Source: Bacillota bacterium
GTDB taxonomy: Bacteria; Bacillota; DTU025
Length of the DNA stretch: 56,712 nt
Assembly: GCA_028709305.1 (NCBI GenBank)
Contig: JAQVXE010000004.1
Coordinates: 1-56,712 of the forward strand
Reading direction: 5' to 3'
Within the stretch, counting starts at the first letter, position 1. Every line of letters begins with the position of its first letter. Of this stretch, positions 18,720-26,288 are shown one piece after another. The position numbers were made by a program, and so were the translations under genes. Under the pieces are notes generated by a model. The model made no database searches and had not been told where the DNA came from. It saw nothing but the letters and a program-made list of their open reading frames with translations.

Positions 18720-18810
18720 AACCGATCACCTCCAGATGAGGATACTTACTCCCATCTTATAAAGCAATTACCCTCATTTCAAGCCCATATCGATCTTCGT
18801 ATCCAATATA

Positions 18811-19818
18811 TCAGTCTCCTGCGCCCTTCATTGATGAAAGGGATCGGGAGATATTGTCAACAAGTCCCTCATCGAGCAACTCCGCAGTTGCTCTTATCGC
18901 ATTGGCGAACGCCTTGCGATTGGAGCTTCCATGCGCCTTGACGAGCAAACCCGACAGACCAAGGAGAGGAGCTCCCCCGTACTCCGTGTAGTCCATTCTT
19001 CGCTTGACGCTTTTCAGAGCCGGCTTCATCAGAAGGGCGCCTATCTTCGACCTGGTGTTCTCGCCAATCTCCTCCTTCATCATCTGGAAAATCGCGGAGC
19101 CAAGCCCCTCCGCAAGCTTGAGGACGACATTGCCCGTGAACCCGTCCATTACCACAACGTCTGCTTCCCCGAAGAATACGGAACGGCCCTCGATGTTGCC
19201 GATAAAGTTCAGTCCTGATGCGGATAGCATCTGATTGGCCTGCACCACTGTGGAAGTGCCTTTACTGGTCTCAGTGCCATTTGACAGCAACCCGATACGG
19301 GGATTCTCAATGCCGAGAAGCGCCGAGGCATAAGCAGATCCCATGATGGCAAACTCCAACAAGTTCTTAGCCTGGCACTCCGGGTTGGCGCCGATATCAA
19401 GGATGATGCAAGGAACCCCTCTTGTGGTCGGGATAGGTGTTGCAAGCGCAGGCCTTGACGCTCCCCTTAGCCGCCCCACAACTAGAGGGCCGGCTGCAAC
19501 GAGAGCTCCGGTGCTGCCGGCAGTGACTGCTGCCTTGGCCCTGCCTTCCCGAACAAGCCTTGCAGCTACTACCAATGAGGAATCGCGCTTATGACGCACG
19601 GCGGAAAGAGGGTCTTCATCCATGGAGATGGAGTCGGCAGCGTGGACGATCTCAACTTCGGATTCGCCTCGCCCGCTCGCTCCTAAGACCTTCTTTATGG
19701 TCGTCTCGTCGCCTACCAGGACTACTTGAGCCCCATGTTGATCAGAGGCCATTAGGGCTCCCGGAATCATCTCCGCTGGCCCCATATCGCCACCCATGAC
19801 GTCAACAGCTATCCGCAT
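18811..19818 (-). CDS. plsX: Phosphate acyltransferase PlsX
   Basis: PlsX converts acyl-ACP to acyl-phosphate, the donor for the first step of phospholipid synthesis. It is 335 residues from the ATG at 19818, with family motifs IAVDVMGGDMGP, TAGSTGALVAAG and DIGANPEC, and VVMDGFTGNV near the C-terminus. GGGGGT precedes the start. It follows rpmF in the conserved yceD-rpmF-plsX-acpP order. Confidence 0.97.
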   Translation of the reverse strand: MRIAVDVMGGDMGPAEMIPGALMASDQHGAQVVLVGDETTIKKVLGASGRGESEVEIVHAADSISMDEDPLSAVRHKRDSSLVVAARLVREGRAKAAVTAGSTGALVAAGPLVVGRLRGASRPALATPIPTTRGVPCIILDIGANPECQAKNLLEFAIMGSAYASALLGIENPRIGLLSNGTETSKGTSTVVQANQMLSASGLNFIGNIEGRSVFFGEADVVVMDGFTGNVVLKLAEGLGSAIFQMMKEEIGENTRSKIGALLMKPALKSVKRRMDYTEYGGAPLLGLSGLLVKAHGSSNRKAFANAIRATAELLDEGLVDNISRSLSSMKGAGD

Positions 19819-19918
19819 GTGGATACCCCCCAAAAAAGAGCTCAACAAAGACTGAGAGCGGGTTCAGCCGAACTCCGCACGTCCGAGTGAATCCGCTCTG
19901 TGCCCTTAGGTTGAAGAA

Positions 19919-20101
19919 TCACTCTGCAACCTCAATAACTGTGCGACCCCTGTAATATCCGCACTCCGGGCATGCCCTGTGAGGCAGCCTGGGTTTCTTG
20001 CACTGTGGGCAAACGGAGAGGGCCGGGGCCTCAGCTTTCCAGTTTGCGCGACGCTTACGAGTGCGTGACTTGCCAGATTTCTGTTTTGGTACAGCAGGCA
20101 T
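19919..20101 (-). CDS. rpmF: 50S ribosomal protein L32
   Basis: L32 is a 60-residue zinc-ribbon ribosomal protein. It starts MPAVPKQKSGKSRTRKRRA and has the four zinc cysteines in CPQC and CPEC. The upstream open frame to 20125 is not part of the family and is excluded. It lies upstream of plsX. Confidence 0.97.
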   Translation of the reverse strand: MPAVPKQKSGKSRTRKRRANWKAEAPALSVCPQCKKPRLPHRACPECGYYRGRTVIEVAE

Positions 20102-20181
20102 ATTGTTGGTTTCGTCGAGGCACAAGCTGTATGCCCCGAGGAAACCTCTCCACCCCCAATCTGTTGAGATTTAGCTCTGCT

Positions 20182-20210
20182 ATTGTACTACTCTTAGGCA
20201 AAGCAGGCAA
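20182..20210 (-). promoter_or_regulatory. Sigma-A type promoter of rpmF-plsX-acpP-rnc
   Basis: TTGCCT and TACAAT are 17 bases apart on the minus strand, in the 218-base gap between yceD and rpmF. No other feature was recognised in that gap. Confidence 0.65.
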
Positions 20211-20319
20211 GGGCTCCTTCCTCTCGCCTCAGCTCGCCCGCGTAGTGCTATACTGACTCAGCAGCCTCAAGAGGCCAGCCTAACAACCCCACGGCCGCTT
20301 GCACCTATTTGCATGTGCC

Positions 20320-20829
20320 TCACGTCTCACGAATGATCTTTGCTCTCTGAAGCAGCCCCCAATCCTCATCAGGAGGACATGAACACTCGCCTTCGTTTAG
20401 ATTGTGGCCACATTGGGCGCAAAGCCCCCTGCATGCCTCATCACAGACTATCCTGATGGGAAGAAGCAGGATAAATGCCTGCTCTATGGCTGGAGCTATG
20501 TCGATCATGTCGTCTTCCCCATATTCCCGCTCATCCTCGTCGGGAAGATCAGGCGCCTCATCAGATCGATAGTAAGTCTCCAAAATCGGCGCTTCTAAAG
20601 GCATCTCAAATTCCGACAGGCATCTGTCACATGTGGCACGAACCTGGCCGTAGGCCTCCCCAGTTACCACAATTCGGTGCCCTGTATTGGTGGCCTGCCC
20701 AGTGAAGCTGACCGGTTCGACAAATACAAGCTCCGACCGGGTCAGATCAACTGGAGGAAAGTCTTCCACCATGTTGATGGGCACGGTGGCTCCCTTCTCC
20801 TCCCTTAACGTCTCAACGTTTATCTGCAC
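20320..20829 (-). CDS. YceD/DUF177 family protein (23S rRNA accumulation)
   Basis: This is a 169-residue member of the DUF177 family, linked in E. coli and plants to 23S rRNA accumulation and commonly located before rpmF. The N-terminal half contains TCDRCLSEFEMPL with two cysteines; the C-terminal half ends with CDEACRGLCAQCGHNLNEG, a likely metal-binding cluster. The GTG start has a GGGGTGG site. It is 23 bases downstream of ackA. Confidence 0.9.
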   Translation of the reverse strand: MQINVETLREEKGATVPINMVEDFPPVDLTRSELVFVEPVSFTGQATNTGHRIVVTGEAYGQVRATCDRCLSEFEMPLEAPILETYYRSDEAPDLPDEDEREYGEDDMIDIAPAIEQAFILLLPIRIVCDEACRGLCAQCGHNLNEGECSCPPDEDWGLLQRAKIIRET

Positions 20830-20851
20830 CTTAATACCACCCCTGCTGGAA

Positions 20852-22063
20852 TCAAGCTCCCATCGAGCTCACAATCTCCGCAGTATCGCGCGCAATCATA
20901 ATCTCTTCATTTGTGGGTATGGCCATGACAGTCACGCGAGACTCGGGTGTTGATATGATCTGCTCCAAACCCCTTACGCTATTCTTCTCGTTGTCGAGTC
21001 CAACACCGAAAATCTGCAGCCGCTCGCATATTCGCTTGCGCATGGTAGAAGAGTTCTCTCCTACGCCAGCAGTAAAGACTATGCCGTCAAGGGCTCCCAT
21101 AGCGGCAGCATAGGCACCAATGTACTTCACAACCCTGTAGGCGAAGACGTCAAGAGCAAGTCTGGCCAACTGATGGCCTTCCTCTGCTGCCCTCTCCAGA
21201 TCGCGAAAATCGTTGGATAACCCTCCCGATAGGCCAAGCACTCCCGAATTCTTGTTAAGGTATCCCAGCACCACCTCGCTCGCGCTCTTATCCAACTCCT
21301 CGCAGAGGAAGGAGACGATGGCGGGATCTAGGTCGCCTGATCTTGTTCCCATCACAAGTCCCTCGAGGGGCGTAAAGCCCATACTCGTATCCACAGACTT
21401 GCCCCGTTTCACCGCTGCGATACTCGACCCATTGCCCAAATGGCACGTCACCAGGCAGATCTCCTCTGGTGGCCTTTTCATGAGCATAGCGGCTCGTCGC
21501 GACACATACCTATGTGAAGTGCCGTGGAAACCGTAACGCCTTACCCCGTGATTTACATACATGTCATAGGGCAAACCATACAGGTACGCCTCTTTCGGCA
21601 TGGTCTGATGAAAAGCAGTATCGAAGACTCCCACCATAGGAAGGTCAGGCATGAGCCTCCGACAAGCCTCGATTCCCATTATGTTCGGCGGATTGTGAAG
21701 TGGCGCCAAATCCTGGCACTCATGCAGAGCTCTCATGACTTCTTCGTCTATGAGCACTGAACCGGCAAATCTTTCGCCGCCATGAACTACTCTGTGTCCA
21801 ATCGCGGAGATATCGGATAGGCTGTTTATGACTCCGATATTCGGATCTACCAAGGCATCGAAGACGTATTTCAGCCCACGTTCATGATCCGGAGCATCCA
21901 CATCACGCTTCACTTTATCATTTCCGGTACTCCTGTGAGTCATGAACGCATCCGGGGAGCCAACCCGCTCAACCCCTCCGCGTGCAAGGCATTTTTCCTG
22001 ATCCATGTCGAACAGCTGATACTTCAATGAAGAGCTTCCGCAATTGATTACCAGGATCTTCAT
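20852..22063 (-). CDS. ackA: Acetate kinase
   Basis: Acetate kinase makes ATP and acetate from acetyl phosphate, a main energy step in anaerobes. It is 403 residues from the ATG at 22063 (MKILVINCGSSSLKYQL). The family signatures VINCGSSSLKYQ and GFHGTSHRYVSRRAA are present, with TCHLGNGSS and FTAGVGENSS. GGAGGT lies about 10 bases upstream. No pta gene is visible next to it. Confidence 0.97.
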   Translation of the reverse strand: MKILVINCGSSSLKYQLFDMDQEKCLARGGVERVGSPDAFMTHRSTGNDKVKRDVDAPDHERGLKYVFDALVDPNIGVINSLSDISAIGHRVVHGGERFAGSVLIDEEVMRALHECQDLAPLHNPPNIMGIEACRRLMPDLPMVGVFDTAFHQTMPKEAYLYGLPYDMYVNHGVRRYGFHGTSHRYVSRRAAMLMKRPPEEICLVTCHLGNGSSIAAVKRGKSVDTSMGFTPLEGLVMGTRSGDLDPAIVSFLCEELDKSASEVVLGYLNKNSGVLGLSGGLSNDFRDLERAAEEGHQLARLALDVFAYRVVKYIGAYAAAMGALDGIVFTAGVGENSSTMRKRICERLQIFGVGLDNEKNSVRGLEQIISTPESRVTVMAIPTNEEIMIARDTAEIVSSMGA

Positions 22064-22086
22064 TACACCGACGACCTCCTTAACCT

Positions 22087-22115
22087 TCAAAAAGAAAACA
22101 TGGCATACACCATGT
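22087..22115 (-). terminator. Possible terminator between the LysM gene and ackA
   Basis: ACATGG-TGTAT(G)-CCATGT followed by TTTCTTTTT on the minus strand. The stem is only six pairs, so it is a weak call. Confidence 0.5.
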
Positions 22116-22172
22116 CAAACAGGCGCATCGCGTAGGCGCTATCATATGCATGGAGCCGCCAACAGAATCAAG

Positions 22173-23060
22173 CTAGTAGCCTACAGCTGCGTGAACCATT
22201 CTCTGATGATCCGGATCCAGCAAGGCGCTGGCATGGGTTCGGCTACCCAAGAAATGAACGCAGAAGTGGCCATCGAAATTGTTGTTCGTTATCTGACAGC
22301 CTCCATGCGGCATTCCATTGATCGAAGCAGCGATTCGCCTGCCTCCGACGACTACTATGACTGCTCGCCTGGTCCAGCTCCATTTTCCGCCACATATCTG
22401 CTTCATTGTTGCGGTATCGTCGGCCGTAAGCGGCTCAGCGTCGGCATGGTTGTAGCCTCCGCGCCTTTGGACCTTGAAAGAGAGCCCTGTAGCGCAATCA
22501 ATGATAGTTGCCCGCGTCTTGAATATCGTCTTGGCTATATCCCAATGGAGGAGCTCCACATCTGCCCGGCCTGACATGGCGCGCGAAGCTACAGCAGACG
22601 ACAGAGGGATCGTCAGCTCCTGCCCAGGCTTGATCAACTCAGGTCGTGCAACCCCGGAAGCAGCGGCTATCGCCTCCACGGTTACTCCGAATTTCTTGGC
22701 AATCCCATACAGCGTATCGCCTTTGACCACAACATACGTACGGCATGACTCCGCCTGAACCTTCTGAGCAAGAGCACTCCATGTATTTGAGCCAACAATG
22801 CCATCGACTGATAACCCAGCATCTTTTTGGAGCCGAATGACTGCAGAATGAGTTTGCTTGCCGAACATGCCGTCAGCTTCACCGTCGAGATACCCTGCAA
22901 GCGCCAGTTGCTCTTGGAGTTCACATACGCTCTCGCCGCGATCTCCTCGGCGAAGGACGGCCGCTGACGCGCCAACTCCGGCCGATACCGCAAGAAGCAT
23001 CACTACGCAGAATGCAATAGCCCAGTTAATCAAGACTAAGCGAAGCCGATATCGCACCAT
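22173..23060 (-). CDS. Secreted peptidoglycan-binding and LysM protein
   Basis: The 295-residue product has a signal peptide (about 1-34, ending GASAA), a PG_binding_1 domain (about 36-98: LRRGDRGESVCELQEQL, DGMFGKQTHSAVIRLQ), a LysM domain (about 108-152: TYVVVKGDTLYGIAKKFGV) and a C-terminal domain of about 130 residues (NHADAEPLTADDTATMK, WSWTRRAVIV, GHFCVHFLGSRTH). I recall similar C-terminal domains in Bacillota cell-wall proteins but cannot give it an activity; the His and Cys in the last segment could be catalytic. Start at the ATG at 23060 fits the signal peptide. It diverges from ylbJ, so a role in the spore or mother-cell wall is possible. Confidence 0.85.
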   Translation of the reverse strand: MVRYRLRLVLINWAIAFCVVMLLAVSAGVGASAAVLRRGDRGESVCELQEQLALAGYLDGEADGMFGKQTHSAVIRLQKDAGLSVDGIVGSNTWSALAQKVQAESCRTYVVVKGDTLYGIAKKFGVTVEAIAAASGVARPELIKPGQELTIPLSSAVASRAMSGRADVELLHWDIAKTIFKTRATIIDCATGLSFKVQRRGGYNHADAEPLTADDTATMKQICGGKWSWTRRAVIVVVGGRRIAASINGMPHGGCQITNNNFDGHFCVHFLGSRTHASALLDPDHQRMVHAAVGY

Positions 23061-23189
23061 TCTCTCCCCCCAAAAACATGCCATACCGATATTTCTACTG
23101 AACGCCGCAAAATCCTTCAGCATACGGCGCAGCGAGGGCAAATATAGATCTGAGGACGACCCATAGCATGAAAGGAAGTGTGTGCTCCC

Positions 23190-24422
23190 ATGAAGCCGCG
23201 CCTGGAACCGAGACGGCGAAGCGCCTATGTCGTTGCCGCCCTGGTCTCTCTCATCACCATCGCCATTGTCGCACTCCCTGAACAAGCGTTCCAAGCTTCC
23301 CTTGATGGCCTACGCGTTTGGTGGGATATAGTCTTCCCTGCCCTTCTGCCATTTTTCATTGCCTCCGACACTCTGATGGGCCTCGGCGCGGTGCACTTCA
23401 TCGGAGCACTCCTCGAGCCGCTAATGAGGCCACTCTTCGGAGTTCCTGGAGTCGGAGCATTCGCCTTGGCCATGGGGCTTGCATCCGGATACCCTATCGG
23501 GGCACGCATAACGGCAAGACTCCGCAGGGAAGGCCTATGCTCCAGAGTGGAGGCTGAGCGCCTTGTCTCCTTCACGAACACAGCCGACCCCCTTTTCATG
23601 GTAGGCGCCGTAGCAGTGGGCATGTTTCGCATTCCCAGCCTCGGTCCGATCCTTGCGGCTTCTCACTACGTTTCAGCTATACTCGTTGGCCTTCTGCTTA
23701 AGTCCTACGGTAGGCGCGAAAGGGAGCGGCGGATAGAAGAATATCGCAGGGAAGAATCCATGCTATCCCGCGCAGCGCACGAGCTGTATACTGCTAGGAG
23801 CCAGGATAACAGGTCATTCGGTCAGATTTTCGGAGATGCAGTGAAAGACTCCGTAGGTACGCTGCTTCTCATTGGCGGATGTATAATGATTTTTTCCGTA
23901 GTTATTCGCGTTCTCACGGTCTTCCGCGTCACTCAGTTGATTTCTGCGCCACTCACCGCGATATTGGCTCCTTTCGGCGTCCCACGGGACCTTGTGGCTT
24001 CGCTGGTAGGGGGTTTCTTCGAGATCACCATAGGAACGGAAATGGCAAGCCGCGCCGCAGCCACCATTGCGCAGCGAACGGTAGCGGCAAGCGCGATAAT
24101 CGCATGGAGCGGACTTTCAGTATTCGCTCAGGTAGCAAGCATGCTCTTTGGCACAGACGTTCGGCTCACGCCCTACTTCTTTGCAAGAATCGGCCACGCA
24201 CTATTGGCTGCCGTAGCAGCTCTGGTAATTCTAAACGTGGCTCCATGGACGGCCCAGCAGACAGCATCAGTCCCCAGCGTCGCCATTACACCTGGGTTTT
24301 GGACAGTAATCCGCTACTCGTGCACTACGCTTGGCAAGGTGCTGGCCATAGGAGCATCCGCCACCGCGGCGCTTGCGTTCCTTGCAAAGCCGCGCGTTTT
24401 CAGTTTCAAAGTCAACAAGTAG
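23190..24422 (+). CDS. ylbJ: Sporulation integral membrane protein YlbJ
   Basis: YlbJ is a nucleoside-transporter-like (Gate domain) membrane protein needed for spore cortex formation and heat resistance. The product is 410 residues with roughly eight hydrophobic segments, the conserved FPALLPFFIASD near the N-terminus and GLASGYPIGARI. A polar loop of about 50 residues lies mid-protein (YGRRERERRIEEYRREE). AAAGGAAG lies 11 bases before the ATG at 23190; the in-frame GTG at 23178 falls inside that site. It is one of three plus-strand loci here. The ylbJ-coaD-rsmD neighbourhood is conserved in spore formers. Confidence 0.93.
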   Translation: MKPRLEPRRRSAYVVAALVSLITIAIVALPEQAFQASLDGLRVWWDIVFPALLPFFIASDTLMGLGAVHFIGALLEPLMRPLFGVPGVGAFALAMGLASGYPIGARITARLRREGLCSRVEAERLVSFTNTADPLFMVGAVAVGMFRIPSLGPILAASHYVSAILVGLLLKSYGRRERERRIEEYRREESMLSRAAHELYTARSQDNRSFGQIFGDAVKDSVGTLLLIGGCIMIFSVVIRVLTVFRVTQLISAPLTAILAPFGVPRDLVASLVGGFFEITIGTEMASRAAATIAQRTVAASAIIAWSGLSVFAQVASMLFGTDVRLTPYFFARIGHALLAAVAALVILNVAPWTAQQTASVPSVAITPGFWTVIRYSCTTLGKVLAIGASATAALAFLAKPRVFSFKVNK

Positions 24423-24431
24423 GACAGCGAA

Positions 24432-24881
24432 TCACCTGGCAACAGGATTGTCCTTCCTGCGCCTGAGCTCCTCTATGCCCTTCCTCACTACGAACGAGGT
24501 CCTGTCGAGGGTCTCCTGGAGAGAAGCAAGAGTAGCTTCAGCATATTCATCTGCCCCAAGCCTGATCTCCATGGCTTCTCGCTCAGCACGAGAACGCAGC
24601 TCTTCGGCATCCTCTCGTGCACTGGCGACTACGTCGCCGTTGGGCCCTACAGCCTGCGCCGACGCCACCTCGACTCCTGCCTCCGCAGCCATTCGGGTCC
24701 TCTCGGCAATCAAAGTTTCTGCCTGCCTAATCTCTTCCGGAAGCGCAATCCGTATCCTGTCGATAAGTTCGAGAAGCTCAACTCCATCGATAGCGCGTTT
24801 GCTTGAAAAAGGCAGCCTTCCACTGGACTCAATTATCGTTTCCATCCTATTCAGATATTCCACAACCGACTGCTTAACCAT
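24432..24881 (-). CDS. Coiled-coil protein of unknown function, upstream partner of ylbJ and coaD
   Basis: The 149-residue product is rich in Glu, Arg and Ala, with predicted helices throughout (EEIRQAETLIAERTRMAAEA, AREDAEELRSRAEREAMEIR). It has no signal peptide or membrane segment. It resembles proteins annotated as ATPase or ATP synthase B-like next to coaD in Clostridia; I see no nucleotide-binding motif, so I do not assign a function. It is five bases from coaD and converges with ylbJ. Confidence 0.8.
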   Translation of the reverse strand: MVKQSVVEYLNRMETIIESSGRLPFSSKRAIDGVELLELIDRIRIALPEEIRQAETLIAERTRMAAEAGVEVASAQAVGPNGDVVASAREDAEELRSRAEREAMEIRLGADEYAEATLASLQETLDRTSFVVRKGIEELRRRKDNPVAR

Positions 24882-24885
24882 TGCC

Positions 24886-25374
24886 TTACCCCTTCCCCCT
24901 GCACCTTGCCGAAACTCGTTCGGCCAGCGGCTCGGGTACTAAGCCGTCAATACATCCACCGGAGCTTGCTACTTCTTTGACAATGCTCGAGCTGAGGAAT
25001 GAGTACTCCATAGATGTCATTATGTACATAGTCTCTATGCTGGGGTCAAGCTTCCTGTTCATCAAAGCCATTGTCAGCTCGAACTCGAAGTCCGATACTG
25101 CACGAAGGCCCCTAACAACCACGTGTGCCCCACGGTTCCGCACATAGTCCACCAAAAGCCCTTCAAAGTGATCAACCTGCACATTGGGAAGATGGGCGCA
25201 TGCAACCCTCAGCATCTCCAATCGCTCTTCCAAGGAGAACACATGAACCTTCGCATGATGCTCCAGGATCGCGACGATTACATTGTCAAAAACGGACGCT
25301 GCGCGAGTTATGATATCTAGGTGCCCCATGGTTACTGGATCGAAACTGCCCGGACATACTGCAAGGGTCAACAT
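24886..25374 (-). CDS. coaD: Phosphopantetheine adenylyltransferase
   Basis: CoaD makes dephospho-CoA from 4'-phosphopantetheine and ATP. It is 162 residues with the nucleotidyltransferase motif PGSFDPVTMGH (8-18), RNRGAHVVVRGLRAVSDFE and the SSSIVKEVASSGG segment (ISSS-like). Its ATG immediately follows the rsmD stop, with the GGAGGG site inside the end of rsmD. Confidence 0.97.
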   Translation of the reverse strand: MLTLAVCPGSFDPVTMGHLDIITRAASVFDNVIVAILEHHAKVHVFSLEERLEMLRVACAHLPNVQVDHFEGLLVDYVRNRGAHVVVRGLRAVSDFEFELTMALMNRKLDPSIETMYIMTSMEYSFLSSSIVKEVASSGGCIDGLVPEPLAERVSARCRGKG

Positions 25375-25944
25375 TTATCCCTCCGACGAGTACATGTAGA
25401 AACCGACCTGCGTGTCACCGTAACGCTCCTGCCGTACCTTTATCATCCGTGAGGATTCAGCGGGAGTGGCATCCCGTGATGAGTGTTCTACGATGACGAG
25501 GCCATTTCCTGCGAGAATTCCCGCATTCTCTATGAGGAGCAACAACTTGTCGAAGACGTCCAAGGCATAGGGGGGATCCGCGAATATCAAGTCGTATGGA
25601 GCCCTCTCTGAAACAGGGCCCCGTTCGGCGCTAATTGCGCGAAGCGCGTCTGCTCCAATGACTGCGGCCATATCCCTGAAACCCAGATCATGCAAGTTCT
25701 TGTTTATCACTTCACGAGCAGCCCGATCCTTGTCAACGAATACGCAGTAGCTTGCCCCGCGGGAAAGCGCCTCGATACCAAGGCTGCCTACGCCGGCAAA
25801 CAGGTCCAGGACGACAGAACCTCCAATGCGATCTGCAATAATATTGAAGATCGCCTCGCGTACACGATCAGAAGTGGGCCTGATATTGCGCCCGCTGATC
25901 GTAGCTAACCGGCGACCTCCGGCGATGCCTGAAATCACACGCAT
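25375..25944 (-). CDS. rsmD: 16S rRNA (guanine966-N2)-methyltransferase RsmD
   Basis: RsmD methylates G966 of 16S rRNA. The 189-residue protein begins MRVISGIAGGRRL, has the SAM motif LDLFAGVGSLGIEALSRGA and the catalytic FADPPY. It is directly abutted by coaD (0 bases) and lies one base from the mini-degV stop, so all three are read together. Confidence 0.96.
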   Translation of the reverse strand: MRVISGIAGGRRLATISGRNIRPTSDRVREAIFNIIADRIGGSVVLDLFAGVGSLGIEALSRGASYCVFVDKDRAAREVINKNLHDLGFRDMAAVIGADALRAISAERGPVSERAPYDLIFADPPYALDVFDKLLLLIENAGILAGNGLVIVEHSSRDATPAESSRMIKVRQERYGDTQVGFYMYSSEG

Positions 25945-25945
25945 C

Positions 25946-26275
25946 TTACTTGACTATGCTGTTGAACCAGGTTACGGCCATGGTTCCACGACCCGCATGT
26001 GTTCCGACTGCCTGTCCATCTATGACCTCAATGGCCTCAGGAACGAGTCCCTCGTAGGCCTCCACAAACTCAGCAGGAGATGGCTGGCATGTCATAGGCA
26101 TCACACGCGAAGCCCTGAGCTCCTCGAAGAACTGGGCACTTGTCAGCTCCACCATGTCGATGTAGATCTCATCATCAAACCGGATGGTGAGAGGCACTAC
26201 ATTGATGTTGCTGCCCCGAATCATGTACAAAAAAAAGTCGGAGATACTGCCGGTCACCAATGCTGTTCTAGACAT
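25946..26275 (-). pseudogene. Shortened DegV-family protein (internal deletion), probably non-functional
   Basis: DegV/FakB proteins bind fatty acids for FakA and are about 280 residues. Here only 109 residues remain in one frame: an N-terminal DegV piece (VVPLTIRFDDEIYIDMVELT, CQPSPAEFVEAYEGL, residues 1-77) joined directly to a C-terminal piece (GTHAGRGTMAV, residues 91-101). About 170 residues between are missing. The N-terminal substrate motif normally T-D-S-T-A-D reads TGSISDFF, so it too has decayed. The ATG at 26275 has a good GGAGGTGG site. It may still be translated; whether it is functional is unknown. Confidence 0.75.
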
Positions 26276-26288
26276 CATCCACCTCCAC

